The notes: generated by a model not told the origin, from the sequence alone. 64,000 bases of DNA from Gemmatimonadota bacterium (GCA_016194585.1 JACQBG010000039.1:39236-103235); one strand, 5' to 3'; shown: positions 32,120-43,725, counted from the stretch's first letter. Translations and numbers: made by a program.

Positions 32120-33040
32120 ATGAAGATCACCCAGACCAGCTGGATCTGGCGCGACGGCCAGTTCATCAAGTGGGCCGACGCGAACGTCCACGTGCTCTCG
32201 CATTCGATGCAGTTCGGCTCCTCGGCGTTCGAGGGGGTCCGCTGCTACGAGACGCCCAAGGGCCCGGCGATCTTCCGGCTCCACGACCATCTCGTGCGCC
32301 TCGTCAACTCCTGCAAGATCTACCGCATGGAGGTGCCGTACAGCGTCGAGACGCTCGTCGAGGGGTGCCGCGAACTCGTGAAGCGCAACGACATGAAGTC
32401 GTGCTACCTGCGCCCGATGGTGCTCCGCGGCTACGGCGCCTCGGGGATGGTGCCGTTCGACAGTCCGATCGAGGTGTACCTCCCCTGCTGGCCATGGGGC
32501 GCATACCTCGGCGACGAAGCGCTGGCGAACGGGGTCGACTGCTGCATCTCGACGTGGCATCGGTTCGCGCCGAACACGATCCCCGCAGCCGCCAAGATCG
32601 CCGGCAACTACCTGAGCGGGCAGCTCATCAAGATGGAAGCACTGCTCAACGGCTTCGCCGAGGGGATCGCGCTCGGCACCGACGGGATGCTGAGCGAGGG
32701 CTCCGGGATGAACCTCTTCGTCGTGAGCGCGGGGACGCTGTACACCCCGCCGATCGACGGCACGCTCCTCCCCGGCATCACGCGGTCGACGATCCTCACG
32801 CTCGCGAAGGAAGCGGGGATCGAGGTCATCGAGCGGCCGCTGCCGCGAGAGAGTCTTTACACGGCCGACGAGGTGTTCTTCACCGGCACGGCGGCCGAGC
32901 TGACCCCCGTGCGCAGCGTGGACAAGATCACCGTCGGCAAGGGGAAGCCCGGCCCGGTGACGCAGTTGCTGCAGAAGGCGTATCTCGAGACGGTCACCGG
33001 CAAGCGCCCCGACACGCACGGCTGGCTCACGCACGTCTGA
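32120..33040 (+). CDS. ilvE: Branched-chain amino acid aminotransferase
   Basis: SHSMQFGSSAFEGVRCYETPKGPAIFRLHDHL; NYLSGQLIKMEAL; EGSGMNLFVV; EVFFTGTAAELTPV. Confidence 0.93.
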   Translation: MKITQTSWIWRDGQFIKWADANVHVLSHSMQFGSSAFEGVRCYETPKGPAIFRLHDHLVRLVNSCKIYRMEVPYSVETLVEGCRELVKRNDMKSCYLRPMVLRGYGASGMVPFDSPIEVYLPCWPWGAYLGDEALANGVDCCISTWHRFAPNTIPAAAKIAGNYLSGQLIKMEALLNGFAEGIALGTDGMLSEGSGMNLFVVSAGTLYTPPIDGTLLPGITRSTILTLAKEAGIEVIERPLPRESLYTADEVFFTGTAAELTPVRSVDKITVGKGKPGPVTQLLQKAYLETVTGKRPDTHGWLTHV

Positions 33041-33072
33041 CGCGCGCGCGATACGGCACGGATGTCCGCCGC

Positions 33073-33114
33073 GGGGCGCCAGCGAATTCCGCTGGCGCCC
33101 CGTACGCTTCGTAC
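33073..33114 (+). terminator. Hairpin pair downstream of ilvE
   Basis: GGGGCGCCAGCG-aattc-CGCTGGCGCCCC perfect 12-bp stem followed by GTACG-ctt-CGTAC. Confidence 0.6.
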
Positions 33115-33158
33115 GGCGTAGATTCTCCGTCGACGATCCAACCCCTGAGGAGGCTGTC

Positions 33159-36104
33159 GTGCCCCACGAGCAACCGCCGGTCCCGCCGCTTGGCGCACCA
33201 TCCCACCACCCGCCCGAGCGTTCCGGCGACGACGCCGCTCTCTCCCGCCGCCGCTTCCTCTCCGTCGCCGGTTCCGTCGGCGCCGCGCTGACGCTCGCCG
33301 CGCCGCGGTTCACGCGCGCCCTTCACGCGGAACCCGCCCCGCCGCTCCCGAGTCCGTTCGGAGCCGCACCATCGCCGATGCGCACCGCGCGCGCCGACCT
33401 CGCCAGCTTCGCGAGCGGGTTCAAGTGGCGCATGCTCGGCCCCTTCCGCGGCGGACGCGTGCCCGCGGCCTGCGGCGTGCACGGACGGCCGAACGAGTTC
33501 TATTTCGGCGCCGCCAACGGCGGCGTGTGGAAGACGATCGACGCCGGCCGCGTGTGGACGCCCGTCTTCGACGGACAGCCCGTGGCGTCGATCGGCGCCG
33601 TCGCCGTGGCGCCCTCGGCGCCCGACGTGGTGTACGTCGGCACGGGCGAGAACACGCTCCGCGACTCGATGGGCTTCGGCAACGGCGTGTACAAGAGCAC
33701 CGATGGCGGCAGGACGTGGAAGCACCTCGGCCTCGACGCCACGCATCACATCGGCAAGATCGCCGTCGACCCGCGCAATCCCGACGTCGCCTTCGTCGCC
33801 GCGATCGGCAACCTCTACACGGCCACCCCCGACCGCGGCGTGTACCGCACGCGCGACGGCGGCAAGACGTGGCAGAAGGTGCTGTTCAAGAACGACGACG
33901 TGGGCGCGGTGGAGGTCGTGATCGACCCGGCGAATCCGTCGATCGTCTACGCCGGACTCTGGAACACGCGCCGCCCGCCCTGGTATTCGTACGCGCCGAC
34001 GAACGGCCCCGGCGGCGGCATCTACAAGAGCACCGACGGCGGATCGACGTGGAAAGCGCTCACGAACGGGCTCCCGAAGGAAGGGATCGGCCGCACGGGG
34101 ATCGCCGTCGCGCCGAGTGACCCGAAGCGCGTGTACGCGGTGGTGGATTGCCTGCTGCCGGAGCCCGGCGCGCCGCCGGCGCCAGCGGCCGCGGCCGGTG
34201 GACGCGCCGGCGGATTCGGTGCGCCGTCGCAGCCGCAGCAAGGCGGGTTCTTCCGGTCGGACGACGGCGGCGCGTCGTGGACGCGCGTCTCGAGCGACCA
34301 GGCGCTGTGGGGACGCGGCTGGTACTTCGAGAAGGTCGCGGTCGACCCGAAGAACGCCGACGTCGTGTACGTGCCGAACGTGGCCGTCTCGCGCTCGATG
34401 GACGGCGGCCACACGTGGGTCGCGTTGCGTGGCTCCCCCGGCGGCGACGACTACCATCAGGCGTGGGTCTCTCCCGACGATCCGAACACGATGATCGTGG
34501 CGAGCGATCAGGGCGCGATCATCACGCACAACGCGAAGGCGGCCGACCCGCGCGACGTGACCTGGAGCTCGTGGCTCAACCAGCCGACGGCGCAGATCTA
34601 CCACGTGTCGGTGGACTATCGCTTCCCGTACTGGGTGACCGGCGCGCAGCAGGACTCGGGCGCGGTCGCGGTGCGCTCGCGCGGCAAGTTCGGCGAGATC
34701 TCGATGCGCGATTGGGAGCCCATCGGGGCCGGCGGCGAGAGCGGGATGACGGCGGGCGATCCGCTGCACCCCGGGCACGTGTACGGCGGCACGGGACAGT
34801 GCTTCGACCTCGAGGCGAACGCGCCCGTGGCCGGCACGACGTCCCCCGTCTCGTCCGAGCCGGCGCGCGCCGACTGGACGCAGCCGCTGGTGATCTCGCA
34901 CGCCGATCCGCGCGCGATGTATTACGCGAACCAGTTCCTGTTCAAGAGCACCGATCGCGCCCGCAGCTGGACGGTGATCTCGCCGGACCTCACGCGGCCC
35001 GAAGGCGCCGCACCCTCCAACCTCGACGCCGCCGCGGCGGCGCAGACCGACCGCAACGGCAAGCGCGGCGTGATCTACGCGGTGTGCCCCTCGCCGCTGC
35101 TCGTCCCGATGGTGTGGTGCGGCACCGACGACGGGCTGATCCACGTCACGACGAACGACGGCAAGAGCTGGCAGAACGTGACGCCCCCGGCGATCGGCGC
35201 ATGGAGCCGCGTGACGGGGATCGACGCCTCGCACTTCGACTTCAACACCGCCTACGCGAGCGTGAGCCGCCACCAACTCGGCGACTTCGACCCCTACATC
35301 TACCGCACGCGCGACCAGGGGAAGACGTGGCAGCGCATCGTGAACGGACTCCCCAAGGGGGTGTACGTGCACGTCGTGAAGGAGGACCCGCAGCGCCAGG
35401 GGCTGCTCTTCGCGGGCACAGAGCGCGGGGTGCACTTCTCGCTCGACGACGGCGAGAGCTGGCAGCCGCTGCAGGCGAACCTCCCCGTGACCTCGGTGCG
35501 CGACTTCGAGGTCTACGGCGACGACCTGATCGTCGCGACGCACGGGCGCGGCTTCTGGGTGATCGACGACATCGGCGCGCTGCGCCAACTCACCGACGCC
35601 GTGCTCGCGGCCGACGCGCACCTGTTCAAGCCGTCCGACGCGGTCAACGTCGTGCAGGGGGGTGACAACGGCACGCCGCTGCAGAAGGACGAGCCGCAGG
35701 CGCCGAACCCGACGGCGGGCGCGGCCATCGACTTCTATTTGAAGGCGGGCGCGACGGGAGAGGTCAAGCTCGAGATCCTCGACGCGAGCGGCGCGGTGCT
35801 CCAGAACGTCGCCGCCGAGCCGGTGGCCGGCCAAGCCGGCGGACGGGGCGGCCGCGCGGGCGGGATCCCGAACACGTCGGCGCTCTGGCGCCCCGGTGCC
35901 GAGCCGTTCCCGACGTCAGCGGGGCTGCATCGCGTCTACTGGAACCCGGTCGCGCCGGGGAGCGGGCGGGGCGGCCGAGGAGGCGGTGGCGGGCGCGGCG
36001 GCATGACGCTGCTCACCGGCACCTTCACCGCCCGCCTCACGGTGAGTGGTCGGAGCTACTCCCAGTCCTTCGTGGTGCGGCCAGACCCTCGAGCGAGATC
36101 ATGA
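33159..36104 (+). CDS. BNR/sortilin-like beta-propeller protein, Tat signal
   Basis: SRRRFLSVAGSVGAALTLAAP; repeated KSTDGGxTWK motifs; typical 'FKWRMLGPFRGGRV' opening. Confidence 0.9.
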   Translation: MPHEQPPVPPLGAPSHHPPERSGDDAALSRRRFLSVAGSVGAALTLAAPRFTRALHAEPAPPLPSPFGAAPSPMRTARADLASFASGFKWRMLGPFRGGRVPAACGVHGRPNEFYFGAANGGVWKTIDAGRVWTPVFDGQPVASIGAVAVAPSAPDVVYVGTGENTLRDSMGFGNGVYKSTDGGRTWKHLGLDATHHIGKIAVDPRNPDVAFVAAIGNLYTATPDRGVYRTRDGGKTWQKVLFKNDDVGAVEVVIDPANPSIVYAGLWNTRRPPWYSYAPTNGPGGGIYKSTDGGSTWKALTNGLPKEGIGRTGIAVAPSDPKRVYAVVDCLLPEPGAPPAPAAAAGGRAGGFGAPSQPQQGGFFRSDDGGASWTRVSSDQALWGRGWYFEKVAVDPKNADVVYVPNVAVSRSMDGGHTWVALRGSPGGDDYHQAWVSPDDPNTMIVASDQGAIITHNAKAADPRDVTWSSWLNQPTAQIYHVSVDYRFPYWVTGAQQDSGAVAVRSRGKFGEISMRDWEPIGAGGESGMTAGDPLHPGHVYGGTGQCFDLEANAPVAGTTSPVSSEPARADWTQPLVISHADPRAMYYANQFLFKSTDRARSWTVISPDLTRPEGAAPSNLDAAAAAQTDRNGKRGVIYAVCPSPLLVPMVWCGTDDGLIHVTTNDGKSWQNVTPPAIGAWSRVTGIDASHFDFNTAYASVSRHQLGDFDPYIYRTRDQGKTWQRIVNGLPKGVYVHVVKEDPQRQGLLFAGTERGVHFSLDDGESWQPLQANLPVTSVRDFEVYGDDLIVATHGRGFWVIDDIGALRQLTDAVLAADAHLFKPSDAVNVVQGGDNGTPLQKDEPQAPNPTAGAAIDFYLKAGATGEVKLEILDASGAVLQNVAAEPVAGQAGGRGGRAGGIPNTSALWRPGAEPFPTSAGLHRVYWNPVAPGSGRGGRGGGGGRGGMTLLTGTFTARLTVSGRSYSQSFVVRPDPRARS

Positions 36105-36249
36105 CGGACGACGTGCTGCTCCGATCCCGGCGCAGGTCGACGATCCCCTGCCAGGTGAGCAGGCGGCAGTCGGGGCAGAACTGCGCCGTCTCGCCGATGA
36201 TCGGCGTGCCGCAGGTGGCGCAGGTTCCGGTCGATGCGTGGGGAATCAC
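36037..36249 (-). CDS. Small zinc-ribbon protein
   Basis: CATCGTPIIGETAQFCPDC; GTG start; 3' end overlaps the preceding gene antisense by 68 bp. Confidence 0.4.
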   Translation of the reverse strand: MIPHASTGTCATCGTPIIGETAQFCPDCRLLTWQGIVDLRRDRSSTSSVMISLEGLAAPRRTGSSSDHSP

Positions 36250-36346
36250 GCGACGATCCTAGTTCACGGCCGTCTCGTCGCCGTCATTTCGACCGGCCAT
36301 TCGTCGACCACGCCTCCGTCACCTCGTTTCTGACGCGACATGTATG

Positions 36347-36385
36347 CCGCCACCCCTCCGCGTGAGGGGTGGCGGTTTCCATTTT
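36347..36385 (+). terminator. Intrinsic terminator with T-rich tail
   Basis: CCGCCACCCCTC-cgcgt-GAGGGGTGGCGG followed by TTTCCATTTT. Confidence 0.8.
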
Positions 36386-36496
36386 CCGCGCAGGCGGTAA
36401 GTTCCCCTCGCGCGACCCATTCCCGGCGCGACGGGCGAACCCCTCGACCTTCGGGATGGTGCGGGACGAACCGTTCCATCACTCCGGACGACGACG

Positions 36497-37627
36497 ATGA
36501 CCTACGCCGCCATAACCGGCTGGGGGGATTGCATGCCTCCCGCCGTGCTCACCAACGCGGACCTCTCCACCTTCCTCGATACCTCCGACGAGTGGATCAC
36601 CTCGCGGACGGGGATGAAGGAGCGCCGCGTGTCGCACGTGACCGCGATCGAGCTCTCCACGGTCGCGGCCTCGCGCGCCCTCGCCTGCGCGGGACTCGAC
36701 CCGGCCGACGTCGACCTCATCATCTATGGTGGCGTGAGCAACGAGGAACTGGTCCCCAACAGCGCTTCCGGCGTGCAGTACGCGCTCGGCGCGACGCGGG
36801 CGGCCGCCATCGATCTCAACACCGCCTGCACGAGCTTCTGCTACGGACTCACCACCGCCACCGCGATGATCCGCACCGGGGTCATCCGCAACGCGGTGGT
36901 GATCGGCGTCGAGCTCATCAGCCGCTACATGGACTGGAGCAACCGCAACGTCGCCGTCCTCTTCGGTGACGGCGCCGCCGCCGTCGTGCTGCAGGCCTCC
37001 GAGCAGGAATCGGGGGTGCTCGGCAGCGTGCTCGGCTGCGACGCCGACGCCCGCCAGACGCTGCGCGTGCGTGGCTTCGGCACCGGCTACGCCGGCGTCG
37101 GGGTGACGCTCGGCGACACGATCTGGGACTTCGACGGGCAGGTGATCTTCAAGCGTGCCGTGAAGGCGATGGCGGAGGCCTCGATCAAGGTGCTCGCCGA
37201 CTGCGGCGTCGCCAGCGAGCAGGTCGACCTCGTCATCCCGCACCAGGCGAACCTGCGCATCATCGAGGCGGTGGCGAAGTACGCCGGCGTGCCGATGGAG
37301 AAGGTGATCGTGACGGTGCAGAAGTACGGCAACATGAGCGCCGCCACGGTGCCGGTGGCACTGTGCGAGGCGTTGAACACGGGGCGCGTGACGCCGGGGA
37401 GCCGGATCCTCATGCCGGCGTTCGGCGGCGGACTCACCTACTGCTCGCTGCTCGTGAAGTGGGGCGACCGGGTGACGCCGCTCGGTGCATCGGCCATGAG
37501 CTTGCCGCCGGCCACGCAGACGGCGCTTGAGATGGTGAACCACATCCGCGCGAACCAGGATCCGCACGGGCGCTCCGCACACGGTCTCATGGCGCCGGAG
37601 TTCGTCGAGGTGCGGGCGCACCACTGA
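36497..37627 (+). CDS. 3-oxoacyl-ACP synthase III family protein (FabH-like)
   Basis: DLNTACTSFCYGL (Cys), PHQANLRII (His), YGNMSAATVPVAL (Asn) catalytic motifs. Confidence 0.9.
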   Translation: MTYAAITGWGDCMPPAVLTNADLSTFLDTSDEWITSRTGMKERRVSHVTAIELSTVAASRALACAGLDPADVDLIIYGGVSNEELVPNSASGVQYALGATRAAAIDLNTACTSFCYGLTTATAMIRTGVIRNAVVIGVELISRYMDWSNRNVAVLFGDGAAAVVLQASEQESGVLGSVLGCDADARQTLRVRGFGTGYAGVGVTLGDTIWDFDGQVIFKRAVKAMAEASIKVLADCGVASEQVDLVIPHQANLRIIEAVAKYAGVPMEKVIVTVQKYGNMSAATVPVALCEALNTGRVTPGSRILMPAFGGGLTYCSLLVKWGDRVTPLGASAMSLPPATQTALEMVNHIRANQDPHGRSAHGLMAPEFVEVRAHH

Positions 37628-37645
37628 GCAAGCGGCGGTCCCGAC

Positions 37646-37688
37646 TTGACGGACGTGCCGTTGCGACATATTCATACATACGTATGAA
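37646..37688 (+). promoter_or_regulatory. Candidate promoter and operator of the tetR-led operon
   Basis: TTGACG-17-TATTCA; dyad TTCATACATACGTATGAA (16/18 symmetric) at 37671-37688 covering the ATG at 37684. Confidence 0.6.
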
Positions 37689-38295
37689 TGATTCCCCTGA
37701 CGTCACCGAGCGACTCCTCGCCGTGGCCGCCGACCTCTTCGCCCGCGAAGGGTTCGACGCGGTCTCCGTGCGCGACATCACGAGCCGTGCCAAAGCCAAC
37801 CTCGGCGCCGTCACCTACCACTTCGGGTCGAAGGAAGCGCTGTTCCACGCCGTCATCGAGCGCGTCGGCGCGGGATTCGCCGACCGGTTCGCCTCGCTCG
37901 CCGCCCAGCCCGGCACGCCCCTCGAGCGCATCGCCGCCATCGTCACCATGGTGCTCACCGAGCGCGACCTCCCCGCCCCGACGATGATCCTGCGGGAGCT
38001 CGCGACCGACCGCCCGCTCCCGGCACCGCTCGTCCGCCTCATGCGTCGCAACCTCGAGACGATGGCCGGGCTCATCCGCGAGGGGCAGCACGACGGCTCC
38101 ATCAGCAAGGGCGAGCCCGGACTCCTCGCCATGAGCGTGATGGCCCAGCCATTCCTGCTCCGGGTCGGCAGCCGCATCCCGCTCGACGTCGCCGGCGTCG
38201 ATCGCGCCGACCCGAAGACCCAGCAACGGCTCGTGAAGCACGTCGTGGGCATCATCCACCGCAGTCTCTCCACACACCCCCAAGGCCGGTCATGA
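37684..38295 (+). CDS. TetR/AcrR family regulator (CecR-like)
   Basis: HTH ITSRAKANLGAVTYHFGSKEALFHAVIE. Confidence 0.92.
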   Translation: MNDSPDVTERLLAVAADLFAREGFDAVSVRDITSRAKANLGAVTYHFGSKEALFHAVIERVGAGFADRFASLAAQPGTPLERIAAIVTMVLTERDLPAPTMILRELATDRPLPAPLVRLMRRNLETMAGLIREGQHDGSISKGEPGLLAMSVMAQPFLLRVGSRIPLDVAGVDRADPKTQQRLVKHVVGIIHRSLSTHPQGRS

Positions 38296-39656
38296 TCCCG
38301 ATCCTGATCTTCGCGGCCGCCATCGCCACACAGGCGCCACAGGATACGACGCGCCTCACCGTCGCGACGGCCGTCGACCGCGCGCTCGCCACGCATCCTT
38401 CCGTCGCGGCGGCGCGCGCCCAGCGCGACGTCGCCGCGGCGGAGGTCGGCCAGGCGCGTGCCGCATGGCTCCCCGCCCTCTCGCTCGACGGCGCGATCAA
38501 CCGGTTCGAACTGCCGATGGTGGTCTATCCGCTGCACAGTCTCGATCTGCGGAATCCGCCGGAGTTCGACCGGTCGCTGTCGCAGGCATCGGTGGGCGCG
38601 GCGTACACGCTGCTCGATTTCGGCGCGCGACGCTCGAAAGTGAAGGCCGCGGAGGCGGGCCGTGAGGCGGCGAGCGCTACGCTCGACGCCTCCGAGCAAC
38701 AGATGGTGGCACGCACCGCGAACGCCTACCTGCGCGTGTTGACGTCGCGCGGCGTGCTCGCGGCGCAGGACGAACGGATCGCCGCGCTCGCCGCCGAGCT
38801 GAAGCGCTCGCGCGACCGGCTGGCCGTGGGCAAGGCCGCCCGCGTCGACACGATGCGCGCCGCGGCCGAACTCGCGAGCGCTGCCGCGGAACGCATCTCG
38901 AGCGCGTCGTCGCTCGACGTGGCGGAGCGCGACCTGGCGCGGCTCACCGGCGTGCCCGTGAGCGGCGCGCCGCTCGCCGACGTGCGGCTCACGGCGGCGG
39001 GGGATGCAAATCCGGTCGTGGATTGTCCGGCCGCGCCTTCCGCCGCCGCTCCAGCCGCCTGCGCCGCGGCGGCCGATCGCGCGATCGCCGCGAGTCCGGA
39101 CGTTCGCGTCGCCAGCCTGCGCTACGACGCCGCCGACGCCGCCGTCGGCGCGGCGCGCTCCGCCCTCTTCCCGAGCCTGCAGGCGACGAGCGCCATCGTC
39201 GACCGCAGCAACATCACGGGGCGCTATCTCGCCGAATGGCAGGTGGGCGTCGCGCTCTCGTATCCGCTGTTCACGGGCGGCGCGCGAGAGAGCTCGCTCG
39301 GTCGCGCCGAGGCCGCGGCGCGCGCCGCGCAGCACCAGCGGCAACTCGCGCAGCTCAACGCCCTGCAGCAGGAGGACGAGGCGAGCGCCGCGCTCACCGG
39401 GGCACGCGCCCGGGTCGTGGCCCTCGACGCCGCCGTGCAGCAGTCCGCCGAGGTCGCGCGCATCACGGCACTCGCCCGCGACGTCGGCGAAGGAACGCAG
39501 ACCGACTACCTGATCGCCGAAGCCAATCTCTTCCGTGCTCGCAGCAACCTCGTGCAGGCCCGCAACGCCGTGATCGCGGCACGCGTGGAACTCGCCCGGG
39601 TGCAGGGCGAGCTCTCACGCGCCTGGATCGCCCGCTCGCTGGAGTCACTCCCATGA
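38292..39656 (+). CDS. TolC family outer membrane efflux protein
   Basis: TVATAVDRALATHPSVAAARAQRDVAAAEVGQARAAWLPALSLDGAI; two coiled-coil repeats. Confidence 0.9.
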   Translation: MIPILIFAAAIATQAPQDTTRLTVATAVDRALATHPSVAAARAQRDVAAAEVGQARAAWLPALSLDGAINRFELPMVVYPLHSLDLRNPPEFDRSLSQASVGAAYTLLDFGARRSKVKAAEAGREAASATLDASEQQMVARTANAYLRVLTSRGVLAAQDERIAALAAELKRSRDRLAVGKAARVDTMRAAAELASAAAERISSASSLDVAERDLARLTGVPVSGAPLADVRLTAAGDANPVVDCPAAPSAAAPAACAAAADRAIAASPDVRVASLRYDAADAAVGAARSALFPSLQATSAIVDRSNITGRYLAEWQVGVALSYPLFTGGARESSLGRAEAAARAAQHQRQLAQLNALQQEDEASAALTGARARVVALDAAVQQSAEVARITALARDVGEGTQTDYLIAEANLFRARSNLVQARNAVIAARVELARVQGELSRAWIARSLESLP

Positions 39657-40636
39657 AACGCGCTCCGATCGTCATCGCTCTCGTCGCCGTGGTCGCGCTC
39701 GGCGCGTATCTCCTCCTGCGGCCGCGCGCGTCGGGGGACGGCCTCGGCGCGAGCGGCACCGTCGAGGCCACGGAGGCGTCGCTGGGCTTCCAGCTCGCCG
39801 GACGCATCGCCGCGATCCGCGCGCGCGAGGGCGACCGCGTGAAGGCGGGCGACACGCTCGCCGTGCTCGACCGCACCGAGCTCGACGCACGGCACACGCA
39901 GGCCGAGGCGCAACTCGCCGCGGCCCGCGCGCTCCTCTCCGAGATGGAGCGCGGACCGCGCCCCGAGGAACTCGCCCAGGCGCACGAGGGGGACAGCACC
40001 GCCGCAGCACGGCACGCCGACGCGCAACGCGACCTCGACCGCACGCAGCAACTGCTGCGCGGTGGCGCCGTGTCGCAGGAAGCGGCCGACAAGGCGCGGC
40101 TCGCCCTCGACGTGGCGCGCAGCCAGCGCGAGCAGGCGGCCCAGCAGCTGCAGCTCGTGAAGCAGGGACCGCGCGCCGAGCGCGTCGCCGCGCAGCGCGC
40201 CGCGGTGGCGCAGGCGGAGGCGATGGTGCGGCAGGCGACGGCGCAGCTCGCGAACGCCGTCGTCGTCGCGCCGTTCGACGGCGTCGTCACCACGCGGCAT
40301 CGCGAGCCGGGGGAGATCGTCGCCCCGGGCGCGCCGGTGCTGACGTTGGCGAACCTGGGCGACCGGTGGGTGCGCATCTACATCGCCGAGAACCGGCTGG
40401 GCGCCATCCGCATGGGCGAGCCGGCGACGATCACGACCGACACCTATGCCGACCGCTCGTACGCGGGCGAGGTCGCGTTCATCGCGAGCGAAGCCGAGTT
40501 CACGCCGCGCAACGTGCAGACCACCGATGAGCGGGTGAAGCTCGTGTACGCGGTGAAGGTGCGCATCACCAACGACACGGCGAACGTGCTCAAGCCCGGC
40601 ATGCCCGCCGACGTGGCGCTCCACGCCGCGAAGTAG
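39653..40636 (+). CDS. HlyD/YbhG-family periplasmic adaptor
   Basis: ASGTVEATEASLGFQLAGRIAAIRAREGDRVKAGDTLAVLDRTEL; VVAPFDGVVTTRHREPGEIVAPG. Confidence 0.9.
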   Translation: MKRAPIVIALVAVVALGAYLLLRPRASGDGLGASGTVEATEASLGFQLAGRIAAIRAREGDRVKAGDTLAVLDRTELDARHTQAEAQLAAARALLSEMERGPRPEELAQAHEGDSTAAARHADAQRDLDRTQQLLRGGAVSQEAADKARLALDVARSQREQAAQQLQLVKQGPRAERVAAQRAAVAQAEAMVRQATAQLANAVVVAPFDGVVTTRHREPGEIVAPGAPVLTLANLGDRWVRIYIAENRLGAIRMGEPATITTDTYADRSYAGEVAFIASEAEFTPRNVQTTDERVKLVYAVKVRITNDTANVLKPGMPADVALHAAK

Positions 40637-40643
40637 GGACACG

Positions 40644-41644
40644 ATGACCGTCGCCGCCCGCCCCACGCCGGCCGACGCGCCCGCCATCGGGGCGCGCGGC
40701 CTCACGCGCACATTCGGCGCGCTCACGGCCGTGAACGCGCTGAGCTTCGACGTCGCGCCGGGCGAACTGTTCGGCCTTGTCGGCCCCGATGGCGCCGGCA
40801 AGACGACGACGCTGCGGATGCTCGCCGGCGTGCTGCGGCCGACCGGCGGCGATGCCACGGTGCATGGCGTGAGCGTGGCGCGCGACCCGGAGGGAGTGAA
40901 GCACCACATCGCGTACATGTCGCAGCGTTTCGGGCTCTACACCGACCTCACGGTGCGCGAGAACCTCGATTTCTACGCCGACCTGTACCAGGTCCCGAAA
41001 CGCGAACGCGCGGCGCGCATCGAGCGGTTGTACCAGTTCTCGAACCTCGGCCCGTTCGAGCACCGGCTCGCCGGCCAGCTCTCCGGCGGCATGAAACAGA
41101 AACTGGGTCTCTGCTGCGCGCTCGTGCACCAGCCGGAGATCCTGCTCCTCGACGAGCCGACGTTCGGCGTCGACCCGATCTCGCGCCGCGACCTCTGGCT
41201 CATCCTCGAGGAGATGGTCTCGCAGGGGGTCGCCGTGCTCGTGACGACGGCCTACATGGATGAGGCCGAGCTGTGCGACCACGTGGGACTGCTCGACAAG
41301 GGGCGCCTCCTCGCGCTCGACACGCCGACGAAGCTGATGGATTCGATGTTCGGCCAGTTGATGGTGCTGCGGGCGACCGACCCGCGACGCGCCGTGGAAC
41401 TGCTGCAGCGGCATCCCGCGGTGCGGAAGGCGGCGCTGTTCGGCGACGTGGTGCACGTGGTGCTCCGGCGCAAAGGGCGCGGCAAGGAGCGGGAACCGGG
41501 GAGAGGGCGGCAGAGCGGCCGGGAATGGCGGGAGATCGAGGCGAGCGTCACCACGCAGGGGATCGGCGTGAGCGACGTGACGGAGATCGAGGCGTCGCTG
41601 GAGGATGTCTTCATCGACCGGCTCGAACCCGATGGAGGCGCCGC

Positions 41645-41648
<4 letters not shown>
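40644..41648 (+). CDS. ABC transporter ATP-binding protein (corresponds to the first half of YbhF)
   Basis: GPDGAGKTTTLRML, LSGGMKQKLGLCCALVHQPEILLLDEPTFGVDPISRR. Confidence 0.93.
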
Positions 41649-42603
<955 letters not shown>

Positions 42604-42607
<4 letters not shown>

Positions 42608-43725
42608 CGTTCAGCTCGCGCCGCCTGCTCGCCATCGCCCGCAAGGAGGTCATCCAGCTGCGGCGCGACACGCGCAGCCTCGCGATGGCGTTCCTCGTGC
42701 CGGCGATGATGGTCGTGTTCTTCGGGGCGATCATCAGCTTCGACGTGAAGGAGATCAAGATCGCCGTGCTCGACCAGGACCACTCGCAGCGGAGCCGTGA
42801 GCTCGTCGAGTCGTTCGTGGCCACCGACCGGTTCGTGGTGACCGACCAGTTGACGCGCCGCCAGCAGGTGGGGCCGCTGCTCGACCGCGGCGCGATCCGC
42901 CTGGCGCTCGTGATCCCGCCGGGCTTCGAACGGCGCCTCGCGTCGGGCCAGCCGTCGCCGGTGCAGGCGATCATCGACGGCGCCGACGCCAACACGGCGG
43001 GGATCGCCGCGAACTACGCCACCGCGATCGTGAGCGCGTACAGCGCGAAGGTCGCGTCGCGCGGCGCCCCGGCCGTCGCCCCGGTCACGATGCAGGCCCG
43101 CGTGTGGTACAACGAGACGCTCGAGAGCGCGCCGATGATCGTCCCGGGGCTCGTCGCCGTGATCATGATGGTCATCGCCACGATGCTCACCTCGCTCACC
43201 ATCGCCCGTGAGTGGGAGCGCGGCACGATGGAACAGCTCGCCGCCACCCCGGTGCACCCGGCCGAGGTGATCCTCGGCAAGCTGCTCCCGTATCTCGCCA
43301 TCGGCCTCATCGACGTCGTGGCGACCGTGCTCCTCGGGATGTACGTGTTCGCCGTGCCGTTCCGTGGGAGCGCCGTGCTCCTCGGCGTCATGGCGACGCT
43401 GTTCATCGTCGGCTCGCTGAGCCTCGGCATCTACATCAGCGCCACGATGAAGTCGCAGCTCATGGCGTCGCAGCTCTCGCAGCTCGCGACGTTCCTGCCC
43501 GCATTCCTCCTCTCCGGGCTCATGTTCGACCTCAACAGCATCCCCTGGGTGCTGCGCGCCATCTCGACCCTCGTGCCGGCCCGGTACTTCATCACCGTGA
43601 TGCGCGGCATCTTCCTCAAGGACGTCGGGCTCTCGGTGCTGTGGGGCCAGGGGCTGGCGATGGTGCTCTACGCGGCGCTCGGGCTCGGGCTCGCCGTGCG
43701 CGCCTTCCGCAAGGAGATCGCATGA
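42604..43725 (+). CDS. ABC-2 type permease (YbhS-like)
   Basis: LLAIARKEVIQLRRDTRSLAMAFLVPAMMVVFFGAII; REWERGTMEQLAATPV. Confidence 0.92.
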
